DNA of 64,000 bases from Sphingobacterium sp. UBA2700 (GTDB taxonomy: Bacteria; Bacteroidota; Bacteroidia; Sphingobacteriales; Sphingobacteriaceae), in NCBI GenBank assembly GCA_002354335.1, contig DELI01000019.1:201946-265945 (forward strand), in the 5' to 3' direction. The position numbers were made by a program, and so were the translations under genes. The notes beneath the pieces are model-generated. The model saw nothing but the letters and a program-made list of their open reading frames with translations, had not been told where the DNA came from and searched no databases. Within the stretch, counting starts at the first letter, position 1; each line of letters starts with the position of its first letter. Below are positions 17,387-26,064 of this stretch, piece by piece.

Positions 17387-18562
17387 ATGAAAAAGGTTGC
17401 TTTTTTCTCAGAAATGCTAATTGAAGATTTCGATGGAGCTTCAAGAACGATGTTCCAGCTAATTAATCGCATAGATCAATTTTCGTATTCCTACTTTTTC
17501 ATTTATGGCGTCGGTCCGGAGGAATTCGGTAATTTCAAAAGTCTTAAAGTGCCAACACTTCGAATCCCAATTAATGACGATTATTTTATTGCGGTTCCAC
17601 AGCTGGCGAAAAATAAGATCGAACAAGCCTTAGATAATTTTCAACCCGATGTGATCCATATCGCAACACCTTCGATGCTTGGTTTTTTTGCTTTAAAATA
17701 TGCCAAACGAAGGAACATTCCTGTGATCAGCATCTATCATACACATTTCATATCTTACATTGCTTACTACCTTAGAAACTTCAACGCATTAATTCGTCCG
17801 ACGGAGCAGTGGATGAAGAATACCATGCAACGTTTCTACAATAATTGCCAACGTGTCTATGTTCCTACAGCCAACATCATGCAGGAACTACAGCAGCTCG
17901 GCATTGAAGGGGAAAGACTCTCGATATGGCAGCGAGGGATCGATTGTGAGCTTTTCAATCCAACAAAGAGAAATATCGCTTACCTACAGCGATTGACACG
18001 AAACAATAAACCAACCATTCTTTTTGCAAGTCGTTTAGTTTGGGAGAAAAATATTGAAACGTTGATTGCGATATATCGACACTTGGAACATGAAGGCATG
18101 CCATACAATCTCGTTGTTGCTGGTGATGGCGCAGCAAAGAATGATGCAATGGAACATATGCCCCAGGCCCTTTTCCTAGGTAAATTGTCGCATGAAGAGC
18201 TTTCGATGCTGTATGCATCATCGGATGCGTTCGTTTTTACTTCTACCTCAGAGACCTATGGAAATGTCGTGATTGAAGCGATGGCATCCGGCTTACCTTG
18301 TGTAATTGCCAACGGAGGTGGAAGCGGAAGTTTAGTGGATCATGGCAGAACGGGATTCAAATGCACGCCAAATAATGCAAAGGAATATGTGCATTATCTA
18401 CATAAACTATTGGATAACAAAGCACTGCATCACGATATTTCAGATGCTGGCCTGCAATATGTTCAAAGATTAGATTGGAGTAGTCTGGCTGACATCTATT
18501 TCGCAGAAATAGATAGCCTTGCAGGATACGCATCGAATGATTTGATATGGGCAGCAAGCTAG
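17387..18562 (+). CDS. GT4 glycosyltransferase (MgtA/SQD2-like)
   Basis: A 391-residue GT-B glycosyltransferase when started at the ATG at 17387 (MKKVAFFSEM); a frame extension to 17345 adds 14 residues unlike family members. N-terminal acceptor domain features include SYHTHFI-type HTHFISYIAYY near residue 120, and the C-terminal nucleotide-sugar domain shows SRLVWEKNIETLI, AGDGAAKND and the E-x7-E motif TSETYGNVVIEAMASGLP. The WQRGIDCELFNP stretch is typical of GDP-mannose-dependent alpha-mannosyltransferases and sulfoquinovosyl/glycolipid transferases. Cytosolic, membrane-associated. It overlaps the following flippase-like gene by 16 bases and likely works in the same glycan or glycolipid pathway. 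Confidence 0.88.
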   Translation: MKKVAFFSEMLIEDFDGASRTMFQLINRIDQFSYSYFFIYGVGPEEFGNFKSLKVPTLRIPINDDYFIAVPQLAKNKIEQALDNFQPDVIHIATPSMLGFFALKYAKRRNIPVISIYHTHFISYIAYYLRNFNALIRPTEQWMKNTMQRFYNNCQRVYVPTANIMQELQQLGIEGERLSIWQRGIDCELFNPTKRNIAYLQRLTRNNKPTILFASRLVWEKNIETLIAIYRHLEHEGMPYNLVVAGDGAAKNDAMEHMPQALFLGKLSHEELSMLYASSDAFVFTSTSETYGNVVIEAMASGLPCVIANGGGSGSLVDHGRTGFKCTPNNAKEYVHYLHKLLDNKALHHDISDAGLQYVQRLDWSSLADIYFAEIDSLAGYASNDLIWAAS

Positions 18563-19584
18563 TTTATCAAAAATGGATCAAGCTGTTGGTGCTGCTCATC
18601 GTTCTGAGCTTTATCATCGTCTTCATCTTAAATACGGATATCGAAAGCACCATGCAAGCGGTACGTTCAATTGGATTCAAATTTATCTATCTAATGGCCA
18701 TCACTTATGTAGCCTATTTCTTCGGTACTTGGTCCTGGCATGTTTGTTTGGGTGAAGACAGAAAGAAAATAACGCTATTCCAATTATTCTCCGTTCGACA
18801 AGTTGGTGAAACCGTTGGACTATATAATCCCACAAGCATCGTAGGGGGGGATATTCTGAAAGCGCGGCTGCTCCAGTCCTATCGGATAAACAACAGTAAC
18901 GCACTAAGTTCTGTTGCGGCTTCTAGGATGACTGCTGTGCTTTCACAAATTCTCCTATTCCTAATTGCGGGTCTATTCCTCGCATTTCATAGCAAACATT
19001 TGGTATTTTCCTCAGACTGGTGGCCTGCTTTTGCTGCTATCAGCATAACGCTCATACTGATTCAAGCTCTATTTATTCGTTGGATATCTAAAACGAACGA
19101 CTTAGAACGAGTACAAACTTCGCCGGATGCATCATTCATTAAAAAATTTAAAAGTCGGATCCAAAACTTAGTTATCGACCTGCGGATCTTTTATAAAAAT
19201 GATAGAAATATGTTTTGGTATTCCTATCTGCTTGCAGCAATACATTGGATAATCGGAAGCCTAGAATTCTATCTAATTGTTGTTTTTCTAGGTTTTGATA
19301 TCAGTATCATGGACGGCCTATTGCTCGATATGAGCGTTATTGTATTCAAGAGTTTTGGCGCGTTCATTCCAGGGCAACTTGGAGTAGAAGAACTTGGAAA
19401 TAAACTTATGTTGACTTTAGTGGGCATCAGCTCCGCCTCCGCTTGGGTAACAGTTTCCATACTGCGTAGAGCAAGACAGATTATTTGGATAGGCGTCGGA
19501 TTCATACTTTATCTTTTCATCAAAAAAAATATTCGAAGCTCGGCGGAATCGACATCAGAATTAAAAATGCTCGACAGTCTTTAA
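18547..19584 (+). CDS. UPF0104/lysylphosphatidylglycerol-synthase-TM flippase-like protein
   Basis: A 345-residue integral membrane protein with seven to eight helices, starting with KLLVLLIVLSFIIVFIL. It has the family features SIVGGDILKARLL near residue 95 (G-G-D region) and SFGAFIPGQLGVEELGNKLML near residue 260. This family includes the membrane part of MprF, which flips lipids, without the aminoacyl-transfer domain. Located between two GT4 genes, it may translocate a glycolipid made by them. The start overlaps the end of the preceding GT gene, so translation is probably coupled. Confidence 0.85.
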   Translation: MGSKLVYQKWIKLLVLLIVLSFIIVFILNTDIESTMQAVRSIGFKFIYLMAITYVAYFFGTWSWHVCLGEDRKKITLFQLFSVRQVGETVGLYNPTSIVGGDILKARLLQSYRINNSNALSSVAASRMTAVLSQILLFLIAGLFLAFHSKHLVFSSDWWPAFAAISITLILIQALFIRWISKTNDLERVQTSPDASFIKKFKSRIQNLVIDLRIFYKNDRNMFWYSYLLAAIHWIIGSLEFYLIVVFLGFDISIMDGLLLDMSVIVFKSFGAFIPGQLGVEELGNKLMLTLVGISSASAWVTVSILRRARQIIWIGVGFILYLFIKKNIRSSAESTSELKMLDSL

Positions 19585-19611
19585 GTCGGGCTATACCCTT
19601 TAAACAATGCT

Positions 19612-20841
19612 ATGAAACTGCTCAAACCTGAAATCCTGTTCGTCAGTCATAAATACCCGCCAGCAACCGGCGGCATGGAAAAGCAAAGTTATGAGCTTAT
19701 TCATGGAGTCGCTAAGCACACTAAAGTGCATCTGTTAGTTTACCGAAAGGACGAGCAGCGACTCTTGTCATTCTTTATAGGGCTAAATAGGAAAATTCTA
19801 CAAATGCTAAGGGATAACCCGGATATTGAAGTTATCCATTTTAATGACGGATTAATAGCCTCCATGGCCCTCTTTCATAAAGGATATGAGCATATAAAAA
19901 AAGTCGTCACGCTTCATGGCTTGGATGTCGTTTTTCCTCTTCGATATTTTCAACAGAAGATTATCCCCAAGTTTAATAAGTATGATTTAGTCATTACTGT
20001 AAGTCATGCAACGGCGAAAGAAGCTGTATATCGGGGTATTTCAGCGACTAAAATAAAAGTCATTGCGAACGGAGTCGATCATCAGATTGCAGAGCAACCT
20101 GAGGTGACATTGGAACAGCTGACAGTAAAGTATCCCATTCTTCAATCTAAACCCAAATATTTCATCACTTTGGGTCGGCCAGTGAAAAGGAAGGGCTTTT
20201 CATGGTTACTCGATCATGTCGTCCGCGAATTACCCAACAACTTCCAACTAATAATGCTCGGCCCTTTTAATAAGAAACCGAAATGGACAGAGAAGATGCT
20301 TAGGCTTCTACCAAAGAAAATTTATCACATCATTACCTTATTTCTGGGATATCCCTCTGACGAAAAACAAATAAGACAATTATTGAAGAATCCTCAAATA
20401 GCAGCGAAGGTTGTTCATTTTGGGAAAGTCCCATTTCCAGATCTGAAAGCCTTGCTTGCAAATAGTACTGCCTTTCTCATGCCGAATATTCATGTTCCAG
20501 GAGATATGGAGGGATTCGGCTTAGTCTGTTTGGAAGCGTCCCTGTCCGGCACGCTCGTCGTAGCTTCTTCAACTGAAGGAATTATCGACGCCATTAAAGA
20601 CAAGAAAAATGGCATCCTCCTGCCCTCCTCAGATAAAGAAGCCTGGAAAAGGATGATCAACGAATTACTTGAAGAATGCTCTTCTTTTAATGAAAAAAAA
20701 ATTAGTTACCAGAATTATTCAAGAGCACATTATAGCTGGGATAAGATGGCAGGCGAGTATTGGGATGTCTTTCAGGAACTACTGAATCAAGATGAAGAAT
20801 CCCGATCTGATGTAAGACAATTGAAGCTTAACAAGGCTTAA
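19612..20841 (+). CDS. GT4 glycosyltransferase
   Basis: A 409-residue GT-B glycosyltransferase. The N-terminal domain begins with the characteristic HKYPPATGGMEKQSYEL glycine motif; the second domain carries TLGRPVKRKGFSWLLDHV, HFGKVPFPDLKALL, and the E-containing PGDMEGFGLVCLEASLSGTLVVAS donor-site motif. Donor and acceptor are not predictable. It follows the flippase-like gene by 27 bases and ends the three-gene glycan cluster. Its C-terminal segment is slightly longer than usual and ends in a charged tail. Confidence 0.87.
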   Translation: MKLLKPEILFVSHKYPPATGGMEKQSYELIHGVAKHTKVHLLVYRKDEQRLLSFFIGLNRKILQMLRDNPDIEVIHFNDGLIASMALFHKGYEHIKKVVTLHGLDVVFPLRYFQQKIIPKFNKYDLVITVSHATAKEAVYRGISATKIKVIANGVDHQIAEQPEVTLEQLTVKYPILQSKPKYFITLGRPVKRKGFSWLLDHVVRELPNNFQLIMLGPFNKKPKWTEKMLRLLPKKIYHIITLFLGYPSDEKQIRQLLKNPQIAAKVVHFGKVPFPDLKALLANSTAFLMPNIHVPGDMEGFGLVCLEASLSGTLVVASSTEGIIDAIKDKKNGILLPSSDKEAWKRMINELLEECSSFNEKKISYQNYSRAHYSWDKMAGEYWDVFQELLNQDEESRSDVRQLKLNKA

Positions 20842-21057
20842 ATTTCTGGCATGCCTACTAGCAAATAGTATAGGATAGAATATTAAATGATCATGTGCTA
20901 AAGTTTTGGCAGCTATAACATTTTTTCTATTTAGAAGTCCCTGATCGATCACATGTACGTCCTCTTTCTGGCTAACGCGACCCCATTGCAGGGAGAGCTT
21001 CATGCCTAGAAGTGAAATCATTTTTGTATTTTTACAAGGTTCGCGAGCATATCGCAA
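20842..21057 (-). pseudogene. Possible remnant of a P-loop-kinase-like gene
   Basis: The 243-base spacer between the GT4 gene and parC contains no intact gene. On the minus strand an open stretch translates to KNTKMISLLGM directly joined to KLSLQWGRVSQKEDVHVIDQGLL, then further residues to DHLIFYPILFASRHARNL. The MISLLG start and the vhviDQGLL segment look like the first strand and a later strand of thymidylate-kinase-like proteins found near glycosyltransferase clusters, with the Walker A loop and about 100 residues missing between them. It could be chance; a protein search with the fragment would decide. Confidence 0.25.
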
Positions 21058-21084
21058 ACAGCATTAAAATTGATCGATTAGTAA

Positions 21085-23781
21085 ATGAGTGACGAAATCA
21101 ACAACACAGACGAGAACAACGAATCGACCCAGAACCCAGACCAACAAAGCAGCACTGTTGCACTTTCTGGTTTATATGAAAATTGGTTCCTAGATTATGC
21201 ATCGTATGTTATTTTAGATCGCGCCGTACCACATATCAATGACGGCTTCAAACCTGTACAACGACGCATTCTGCATTCCCTAAAAGAAATGGATGACGGG
21301 CGGTATAATAAGGCTGCAAATGTCATAGGTAATACCATGAAATACCATCCTCATGGCGATGCCTCTATCGGAGATGCCATGGTGCAAATTGGGCAAAAAG
21401 ATCTGTTGATTGATTGCCAAGGAAACTGGGGCGATCCGATCACCGGAGACTCTGCTGCCGCCCCTCGTTATATTGAGGGTAGATTATCAAAGTTTGCAAA
21501 CGAAGTAGTCTTCAATCCAGATACGACTGATTGGCAACTGAGTTATGATGGCCGTAATAAGGAGCCCGTAACTCTACCTGTCAAATTCCCTTTATTGCTT
21601 GCCCAAGGAGCGGAAGGTATCGCGGTTGGTCTCGCTACGAAAATTATGCCGCATAACTTCAATGAATTGATTGAAGGCTCTATACAAGTTTTACGTGGCG
21701 AACGTCCTTCCATTTATCCAGATTTCCCTACCGGTGGTCTAGCTGATGTTTCCGCGTATAACGAAGGTCGACGTGGCGGCAAAATACGTGTGAGAGCGAA
21801 AATTGAAGAGCGTGATAAGAAAACCCTAGCCATCACAGAAATACCGTATGGAACAACTACAGGAAGTCTGATCGATAGTATCGTAACGGCGAACGAAAAG
21901 GGTAAGATTAAGATTAAAAAAATTGAAGATAACACAGCCGGAACGGTTGAAATCATGGTTCATCTTGCACCTGGAATCTCTCCAGATGTAACCATAGATG
22001 CACTTTACGCATTTACCGCTTGTGAGACGTCTATCTCTCCAAATACCTGTGTAATCAAGAATAATAAACCGCTCTTTATGAGTGTCAATGATATCTTGAT
22101 CGAAAATACGAAGCAGACAAAAAGCCTCATAAAACGGGAATTAGAGATCCGTCTGCATGAGCTGCAAGAAAAGATATTCTTTAGCTCGCTCTTGAAGATA
22201 TTCATTCAGGAAGGGATGTATAAACATTCAGACTATGAGAATGCTGGAGATTTTGACACCGTTGTTACGGTTTTGAACCGCCTATTCGAACCTTTCTTCC
22301 CACAGTTCTACAGAACCATCGAGCCTGAAGATTATAAACGCTTGATCGACAAACCGATGAGCAGCATTACGCGATTCGACGTGAAGAAAGCCGACGAACA
22401 AATGAAATCGCTTGAAGATGAAATCAAAGAAGTTCGAAAGAATCTTAGAAACCTAACAGAATATACGATTGAATGGTTTGAGTATATCCGTGGCAAGTAC
22501 GGGAAAGATCGCGTTCGTAAGACGGAACTGCGAGTATTCGATCGCGTAGAGGCAACACAGGTAGCGCTAGCAAATGCGAAACTTTATGTCAACCGGGAAG
22601 AGGGTTTCATTGGTACTAACATGAAGAAAGATGAGCTTGTAGGCGATTGTTCTGATATCGACGACATCATCGTGTTCCGAGCAGATGGAAAATACTCTGT
22701 TGTTAAAATTCAAGATAAAGTCTTTGTTGGTAAAGACATTATCCATGTCGCGGTATTCAAAAAAGGTGATGAGCGAACAGTTTATAATGTAATATATAAG
22801 GATGGCGGCACTGGGACAAGTTATATCAAACGATTTGCAGTGACCGGTGTTACGCGCGATAAAGATTATGATATAGGTAAGGCGACGAAGGGTTCTAAAG
22901 TTCTATATTTCACAGCGAATTCTAACGGAGAAGCTGAAGTAGTGAACATTCAATTAAAGCCACATTCTAAACTTCGTAAGCTAACGTTTGATATGGATTT
23001 CGCGGAAATCGCAATCAAGGGTAGAGCTTCTCAAGGAAATATTGTAAGCAAGTATCCAGTTAAGAAAGTGTCGTTCAAAAGTGCTGGTGTTTCTACGCTT
23101 GCAGGTCGCAAAATCTGGTACGATGATGTGTTGAAACGACTAAATGCAGACGAAAGAGGTCGCTTTCTAGGTGAGTTCGATGGTGATGATAAGATTCTAT
23201 TAACGATGAGCGACGGAAGTTATGAATTGTCTAACTTTGACCTAAGCAATCACTTCGATGACAAGATGACGCGAATGGAGAAGTTTCATCCGCAACAGGT
23301 TTATACAGCAATCCACCAAGATAGCAAAGGAACTTATTACGTGAAACGTTTCAATTTTGATGATTTGCCTGTTGGGAAAAGAATGAAGTTTATCGGCGAG
23401 GACAGCAAGCTCATTCTGCTTACTAACAACGACGAACCTTTAGTAGCTTTAGATATACTTAAAGGCAAGTCGCAAACCAAAGAGCATATCGATCAACCAT
23501 TGAATGAAATCGTTGATGTGAAAGGCATGAAAGCACAAGGAAATAGGCTGTCTTTTCATACGGTCAAAAAGATCAAGTTAATGACTGACGAAAAAGACCT
23601 TTCGACTTCTATCGATCCGATAGTAGAAGAGACATCGAATGTAGACTCAACAGAAAATCTTAATAAGTCGGCAGAGAATCCTGAAGCTACAGAAAAGAAT
23701 GACGCATCGGATATTTCATTCGAAATAACTAATCCGGATGACATACAAATGGATGATTCCGGACAAATGGGATTATTCTAA
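21085..23781 (+). CDS. parC: DNA topoisomerase IV subunit A
   Basis: An 898-residue type IIA topoisomerase A subunit. The breakage-reunion domain starts at about residue 30 with YASYVILDRAVPHINDGFKPVQRRIL; the catalytic tyrosine is Tyr129 in SAAAPRYIEGRL. The quinolone-determining helix reads HGDASIGDAMV (residues 90-100), with alanine rather than serine at the position matching E. coli ParC Ser80. The C-terminal half is a degenerate beta-pinwheel without a clear GyrA box, which supports ParC over GyrA. An acidic, low-complexity tail of about 60 residues follows. No parE lies adjacent. A terminator follows within five bases of the stop. Confidence 0.92.
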   Translation: MSDEINNTDENNESTQNPDQQSSTVALSGLYENWFLDYASYVILDRAVPHINDGFKPVQRRILHSLKEMDDGRYNKAANVIGNTMKYHPHGDASIGDAMVQIGQKDLLIDCQGNWGDPITGDSAAAPRYIEGRLSKFANEVVFNPDTTDWQLSYDGRNKEPVTLPVKFPLLLAQGAEGIAVGLATKIMPHNFNELIEGSIQVLRGERPSIYPDFPTGGLADVSAYNEGRRGGKIRVRAKIEERDKKTLAITEIPYGTTTGSLIDSIVTANEKGKIKIKKIEDNTAGTVEIMVHLAPGISPDVTIDALYAFTACETSISPNTCVIKNNKPLFMSVNDILIENTKQTKSLIKRELEIRLHELQEKIFFSSLLKIFIQEGMYKHSDYENAGDFDTVVTVLNRLFEPFFPQFYRTIEPEDYKRLIDKPMSSITRFDVKKADEQMKSLEDEIKEVRKNLRNLTEYTIEWFEYIRGKYGKDRVRKTELRVFDRVEATQVALANAKLYVNREEGFIGTNMKKDELVGDCSDIDDIIVFRADGKYSVVKIQDKVFVGKDIIHVAVFKKGDERTVYNVIYKDGGTGTSYIKRFAVTGVTRDKDYDIGKATKGSKVLYFTANSNGEAEVVNIQLKPHSKLRKLTFDMDFAEIAIKGRASQGNIVSKYPVKKVSFKSAGVSTLAGRKIWYDDVLKRLNADERGRFLGEFDGDDKILLTMSDGSYELSNFDLSNHFDDKMTRMEKFHPQQVYTAIHQDSKGTYYVKRFNFDDLPVGKRMKFIGEDSKLILLTNNDEPLVALDILKGKSQTKEHIDQPLNEIVDVKGMKAQGNRLSFHTVKKIKLMTDEKDLSTSIDPIVEETSNVDSTENLNKSAENPEATEKNDASDISFEITNPDDIQMDDSGQMGLF

Positions 23782-23785
23782 AATT

Positions 23786-23836
23786 AATACAAACGAGCAA
23801 ACTCCTTACCATATGACTGTTTTGTTCGTTTGTATT
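23786..23836 (+). terminator. Long hairpin after parC
   Basis: AATACAAACGAGCAAA at 23786-23801 pairs with its near-perfect complement at 23820-23836 (one G-T wobble and a one-base slip), leaving an 18-base loop. It starts four bases after the parC stop. The long loop and weak U-tail make it less typical than the serS terminator. Confidence 0.55.
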
Positions 23837-24082
23837 ATTAAAGTTTCTACTTAAATATGTTCCACGTAAGTTTAAAACTACATTTGATACAAACGATCAG
23901 AAAAACGAATTCTTTTATACTATTTTTGATGACAATGGGATTTATCAATGGTTTTTGTGAAATAGCAATCCGTCAGAAAATTCGATAAATTATCTTTTAG
24001 AAAAATAATACTTTTCTTTCTCACGACTAGAATTAGGAAGACATAAAATATTACCTTAAGACGCTCATTTAAGCCATTGAAC
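23837..24082. other. AT-rich non-coding spacer
   Basis: About 245 bases of very AT-rich sequence between the parC hairpin and the GT32 gene. I see no reading frame, tRNA or clear promoter match. It shares the low G+C of the following gene, suggesting that both arrived together. Confidence 0.4.
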
Positions 24083-24823
24083 ATGATACCTAAAAAAATA
24101 CACTATTGTTGGTTTGGTAAGGGAGAAAAATCAAAACTAATTAATAAATGTATAGAATCTTGGAAAAAATTCCTTCCCGAGTATGAGATTAAAGAATGGA
24201 ACGAATCAAATTTTGACTTAGAAGAATTCAGTTATGCGAAACAAGCATATGAAAATAGAAAGTTTGCATTTGTATCTGATGTCGTGCGTTTATATGCCTT
24301 AAAAAGTGAAGGTGGAATTTACTTAGATACAGATGTCGAGTTTATTAAACCCTTAACTGAAGATATACTCTCTCAAATTGCATTTTCAGGTTTTGAGGAC
24401 AATAATAATGTTCCTACTGGGATAATGGGAAGTGTGAAAAATTCTGAATGGATAAGCGACCTTCTGGAAGGCTATTACCAACGTAGTTTCGTTTCTGAAA
24501 ATGGCGAAATTGACACTACAACTAATGTATTTTTCACGACTGAATTGATGAAGCAAATAGATGGTTTCACTTTGAATAACACATTTCAGATCATTCCAAA
24601 TTATTGCACCTTATATCCTAGCGATTATTTCTGCCCGAAAAGCTGGGAAACATTAGAGATCAATTTGACGGATAACACGTACTGTATTCATCATTTTGCA
24701 GGATCCTGGAAGCCCGAACCCGTGTATAGCTTTGGATATAAAATCGCAAATGCATTGTTAGGTAGAAGAAACGCAAAAATAGCTTTCGATAAATACCAAA
24801 ATTTTAAAAAAATATTCAGGTAA
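24083..24823 (+). CDS. GT32-type glycosyltransferase (capsular polysaccharide synthesis type)
   Basis: A 246-residue DXD-type glycosyltransferase beginning MIPKKIHYCWFGKG, the standard start of this family; a TTG six bases upstream is in frame but unlikely. The donor-binding region reads VVRLYALKSEGGIYLDTDVEF, with the DXD motif at Asp82-Asp84. Related enzymes transfer galactosyl or mannosyl residues in capsule, O-antigen or LPS outer core synthesis. It stands alone between parC and an unrelated operon, and its codons are markedly more AT-rich than those of its neighbours, which suggests horizontal acquisition. Confidence 0.88.
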   Translation: MIPKKIHYCWFGKGEKSKLINKCIESWKKFLPEYEIKEWNESNFDLEEFSYAKQAYENRKFAFVSDVVRLYALKSEGGIYLDTDVEFIKPLTEDILSQIAFSGFEDNNNVPTGIMGSVKNSEWISDLLEGYYQRSFVSENGEIDTTTNVFFTTELMKQIDGFTLNNTFQIIPNYCTLYPSDYFCPKSWETLEINLTDNTYCIHHFAGSWKPEPVYSFGYKIANALLGRRNAKIAFDKYQNFKKIFR

Positions 24824-24916
24824 TTCATGCTGTGGGATCATAATATTTTCGCTTAGGAGCACTCTTTATTTCTCCAGCAAAAAAGTAAAAGTCCAAATCT
24901 TTATTTAACCAAACTC

Positions 24917-26047
24917 TCATTCCCACCAGAATAATTGATTAAAGCCCGACCTCTTCGTCCACTTTAAAGATTTGTAATAACGTGAATAGTTGTATTGGTG
25001 TTGATCTGGAATATAACAGGATAAACCGGAAAAGCGCTTTAACGGAAAACCCAGAAAATGACTGGTATAGATTTTAAACAGAACGACTTTGTTAATAGCT
25101 TCCTCCAGTTTTTTAGCATTTTCAGAGCTCAAATGTCGTTGTCCGAAATCCAGGAAGTCAAAGGCTGCGATTGGCGAAGTTCGATCTAAATCCAATCGTT
25201 GAATTCCGTCGCGTCGAACCCTTTCTACATTCATCTCAGAGATCAAACTCCTTGTTGTTTCTGCTAACATTTCCAATTTTTCCATGTCAATAAGAGAAAA
25301 TGTGGCCGAGCGCAAGATTCCATCCTTTTCGTTATAATATTCATATGTTGATCGAGCTACGTTCATGAGTCCCGATAGTATGTCGGGGGCAAACAACCCA
25401 TTCAAGACCTGGTGGTAGGGCATACCGGTATTGATAATCTCCGTTGGAGATGCCAACACGAATGGAGTTATATCCTTTAGTTCATACAGTACTTCTACAG
25501 ATGCCATCGAACAAGCGTCAAAAACAAGGAAGTCCAAATTTTGTGGGAGAGCAGCTCTCAGCGCTTTGATATCCATTGTCTTCCCTTCATCATCACCAAA
25601 AGATCTCGTTTTTTGTTTCGCTGTTCCCGGCAACCAATTGGAGGCATGCGACCAAAGCACCAGTCCGTAAGACTTAGCTGGTGCAAGGTTCTGCATATCC
25701 TCCATCACCATTTTCATGATTGTTGGATCGGAAGAGTCATGGTCAGGATAGCTTTTCAGAACCGCACTCCTTATCTCTCTGGAATCGTCAAAACTAATGC
25801 GATAGATGCGAGGAGATTGACCGAATATTTTTGCATACACAACTAAGGAACCGTCGATGTTTCGAATGCCTTCCTCCATCTGATTGATGTTATCATAAGC
25901 ATTCGACGCAAGGTTATTATTGGCCGCCATGTAAAGCATAACAGTACGTTCAGCTAATATTTTATGTGGTTCCTTTTTACAGGAAATCAATACCGTGAAC
26001 AGCAATAATGCAAAGAACCGAAACAACCAAATGTTAAATATGCGCAT
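24917..26047 (-). CDS. Clostripain-like C11 cysteine peptidase, lipoprotein
   Basis: A 376-residue protein from the ATG at 26047; the frame also runs to a TTG at 26068. The signal peptide ends in the lipobox LISC, so it is probably a lipoprotein. The C11 catalytic dyad is visible as the histidine in LVLWSHASNW (about residue 144) and the cysteine in LVFDACSMASVEVLYEL (about residue 184). VMLYMAANNNL near residue 40 is the family's first strand. C11 peptidases usually cleave after arginine or lysine. Last gene of the nuclease-containing operon, 17 bases after the EEP gene; it may process surface proteins of the system or degrade DNA-bound basic proteins. Confidence 0.82.
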   Translation of the reverse strand: MRIFNIWLFRFFALLLFTVLISCKKEPHKILAERTVMLYMAANNNLASNAYDNINQMEEGIRNIDGSLVVYAKIFGQSPRIYRISFDDSREIRSAVLKSYPDHDSSDPTIMKMVMEDMQNLAPAKSYGLVLWSHASNWLPGTAKQKTRSFGDDEGKTMDIKALRAALPQNLDFLVFDACSMASVEVLYELKDITPFVLASPTEIINTGMPYHQVLNGLFAPDILSGLMNVARSTYEYYNEKDGILRSATFSLIDMEKLEMLAETTRSLISEMNVERVRRDGIQRLDLDRTSPIAAFDFLDFGQRHLSSENAKKLEEAINKVVLFKIYTSHFLGFPLKRFSGLSCYIPDQHQYNYSRYYKSLKWTKRSGFNQLFWWE

Positions 26048-26064
26048 ACTGAACAGTTTAAACG

